Below, in pieces: positions 62,420-64,000 of a stretch of DNA of 64,000 nucleotides (its first letter is position 1; each line of letters begins with the position of its first letter). The translations under genes were made by a program, and so were the position numbers. Below the pieces are notes generated by a model. The model did not search any database and was not told where the DNA came from. It saw nothing but the letters and a program-made list of their open reading frames with translations. The stretch lies in NCBI RefSeq assembly GCF_002367995.1, contig NZ_AP018207.1:2525083-2589082 (forward strand). The letters are read 5' to 3'. This DNA is from Calothrix brevissima NIES-22. Its GTDB lineage: Bacteria; Cyanobacteriota; Cyanobacteriia; Cyanobacteriales; Nostocaceae.

Positions 62420-63199
62420 ATGACCGAAATCAGAAAATCACATTTTTTGCCAATTAAAGGCTTATCTATGCAGGCTGAGTTGCAAGAGAAAGAACTAGAA
62501 CGGCGATTAAGTTTATTTCAAGTATTTCTCAAATTATATGAACAACATAGCAACGTTCTAGATGACTTCCTGCAATTAGAAAACCTAGCTCAAACATCAT
62601 CAGCAGTAAATAAGATTTACGTCCAAGGTGTTGTAGAGGGTTCTACAGTTTATATAATTACTAATCTGTGTGACCAAAAAACCCAAGCTTTGCAACAACC
62701 CCAGGGAATTTGGACTATAGGTAAAGATGAGAGCAATGGTATATCAATTGCCGATCGATATCTATCAGATCGCCATGCAGCGATTCAATATATTGACAAT
62801 CAAGGCTTCTACTTGATTGACTTTAACAGTGCAAATGGTTCATTTATCAACGGTGAACTAGTTTACCAGCCGACTAAACTTAATGATGGCGATCGCATTC
62901 GTTTAGGAATGATAACTTTTGATTTTTTTGTGAATCAAACTCGCTCCACTCTACCCACAGTGGCTGTAGAGTTACTGATGCAGCTTGTACCCGCAAGGAA
63001 TGATAATTCACTAAATTTACTTAATTCCATCAGCAACCAAAAAAATTATAAAATTCAGTCTCTGAACGGTACTTTACAAATTACTAAAGGCTCATACTTA
63101 ATTGATGATTTAAAATATGAGCAATCTCACTTTACTGAAGAGGAAAAGTCTGAGATTTTAGATCGCTTTTTTAGCAGACATAAGTCTCATCTGCTTTAA
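62420..63199 (+). CDS. FHA-domain protein
   Basis: The 259-aa protein has an N-terminal helical region (QAELQEKELERRLSLFQVFL), then a forkhead-associated domain at about 95-180: WTIGKDESNGISI, LSDRHAAIQYI, NSANGSFINGE, DGDRIRLG. FHA domains bind phosphothreonine. The C-terminal part is unassigned. An ATG at 62468 is an alternative start. Adjacent to the SpkB-like kinase. Confidence 0.87.
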   Translation: MTEIRKSHFLPIKGLSMQAELQEKELERRLSLFQVFLKLYEQHSNVLDDFLQLENLAQTSSAVNKIYVQGVVEGSTVYIITNLCDQKTQALQQPQGIWTIGKDESNGISIADRYLSDRHAAIQYIDNQGFYLIDFNSANGSFINGELVYQPTKLNDGDRIRLGMITFDFFVNQTRSTLPTVAVELLMQLVPARNDNSLNLLNSISNQKNYKIQSLNGTLQITKGSYLIDDLKYEQSHFTEEEKSEILDRFFSRHKSHLL

Positions 63200-63325
63200 A
63201 TTAAAGACAAAATGAGTTCGTTGTCATACCAATGAAAAAAAGAATGCCACAGATGATATAGGCATTGCTATGCCCTCTAGAATATATTGATGTGCCGCTT
63301 TAGTGGCTAAGAATTCATCAAAACT

Positions 63326-63366
63326 AATATGGGATATATAGTTAATTGAGCTATATATCCCATATT
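63326..63366. terminator. Terminator hairpin after recA / FHA gene
   Basis: AATATGGGATATATAG (63326-63341) and CTATATATCCCATATT (63351-63366) form a perfect 16-bp stem with a 9-nt loop. T-rich sequence follows on the + strand; on the - strand AGTTTT follows. It lies between the convergent FHA and recA genes. Confidence 0.75.
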
Positions 63367-63373
63367 TTTGCGT

Positions 63374-64000
63374 TTATTCTTCTTCTTCTAAATCTTCTTC
63401 TTCCTCTTCCTCGTTTACCTTAGTGACAGAGTTAGCAGAAACAACTGCACCTTTGTCTAATTTTTCACGAACTAACTGCTTCATTTGTGCAGCAAAGTCT
63501 GGCTTTTCTTCTAAATATTTAATAGCGTTGTCTCGACCTTGAGAAATATTATCGCCATTGAAACTATACCAAGCACCCTTACGGATGAGAATACCTGTTT
63601 CCTCAGCTAGGTCAACCAGACAACCTAAAGTAGAAACTCCTTTACCAAAAATAATGTCAAATTCCGCCACTCTAAAAGGCGGTGCTACTTTATTTTTTGC
63701 TACCTTAACTTTGACGCGGTTACCAAACTCATCTGTACCTTTTTTCAAGGTTTGAATCCGGCGAATATCTAAGCGTACCGAGGCGTAGAATTTTAAGGCA
63801 TTACCACCAGTTGTGGTTTCTGGGCTACCATAGGTAACGCCGATTTTTTGCCGTAATTGGTTGATAAAAATTACTGTGCAGCCAGATTTACCAATATTAC
63901 CAGTGATTTTCCGGAGAGCTTGGCTCATTAACCGAGCTTGCAAACCAACGTGAGCATCTCCCATATCACCTTCGATTTCGGCTCTGGGTACTAGAGCGGC
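63374..64000 (-). CDS. recA: RecA recombinase, 3' part (5' end outside window)
   Basis: The frame is open to the right edge, giving 208 residues of the C-terminal half. It includes [20 protein letters not shown], the L2-adjacent [20 protein letters not shown] ([14 protein letters not shown] follows), and the C-terminal domain. It ends in a highly acidic tail ([13 protein letters not shown]). RecA catalyses strand exchange and SOS derepression. A hairpin terminator follows. Confidence 0.96.
   Translation of the reverse strand, partial: AALVPRAEIEGDMGDAHVGLQARLMSQALRKITGNIGKSGCTVIFINQLRQKIGVTYGSPETTTGGNALKFYASVRLDIRRIQTLKKGTDEFGNRVKVKVAKNKVAPPFRVAEFDIIFGKGVSTLGCLVDLAEETGILIRKGAWYSFNGDNISQGRDNAIKYLEEKPDFAAQMKQLVREKLDKGAVVSANSVTKVNEEEEEEDLEEEE

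Overview
The window comes from a filamentous, heterocyst-type cyanobacterium (order Nostocales, Nostoc/Anabaena/Calothrix-like). The evidence is the frequent HIP1 octamer GCGATCGC, many 7-9 bp tandem repeats between genes, Nostoc-type small palindromic elements, XisH/XisI genes, DUF3326, DUF3318 and CGLD27 families, kinases with an N-terminal Cys motif, and a group I intron in the initiator tRNA gene. Species cannot be fixed from the sequence alone.

Layout. 1-7.6 kb is the 3' end of the ribosomal-protein/RNA-polymerase cluster: secY(3' end)-adk-infA-rpmJ-rpsM-rpsK-rpoA-rplQ-truA-rplM-rpsI-rpmE-prfA, all on +. 7.6-11 kb is accessory: an unrecognised gene convergent with prfA, a tandem duplication of a small XRE regulator with shared palindromic sites, another small possible HTH protein, and a DUF2887/Rpn-like nuclease. 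11.06-16.57 kb (-) is a tight four-gene operon with two divergent dynamin-like large GTPases enclosing two small proteins; the two small frames overlap at a 10-A run. 17.2-29.6 kb is mixed housekeeping: ABC-F ATPase, gpmI, secG, a metzincin-like protease, a Ser/Thr kinase, a lone HigA-like antitoxin, a glycosyltransferase, an MFS exporter, recO and deoC. 29.8-34.3 kb holds an orphan C5 DNA methyltransferase, a 160-bp MITE-like element, a DUF697-type GTPase, and tRNA-fMet interrupted by a 244-nt group I intron with an I-Ssp6803I-like PD-(D/E)XK homing endonuclease gene just downstream. 34.3-46.9 kb has asparaginase, a CGLD27-family protein, rsfS, a second glycosyltransferase, a complete polar amino-acid ABC transporter (ATPase, two permeases, binding protein), two cyanobacterial conserved proteins, queE and a STAS-sugar transferase fusion.

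47-52.4 kb is a second accessory block: a 468-aa protein with an internal glycine/alanine-rich duplication, a PIN toxin/antitoxin pair, a GmrSD-like DUF262-DUF1524 protein and a xisH-xisI pair. 52.4-64 kb returns to metabolism and signalling: acnB, a [2Fe-2S] ferredoxin, DUF3326 protein, CPBP protease, purN, a lone sugar ABC permease, an SpkB-like kinase with pentapeptide repeats, an FHA protein, and the 3' part of recA running off the right edge.

The strongest candidates for new biology are the two-dynamin operon with its possible slippage fusion, the tRNA-fMet intron with its detached endonuclease gene, and the duplicated XRE cassette with its putative operators.
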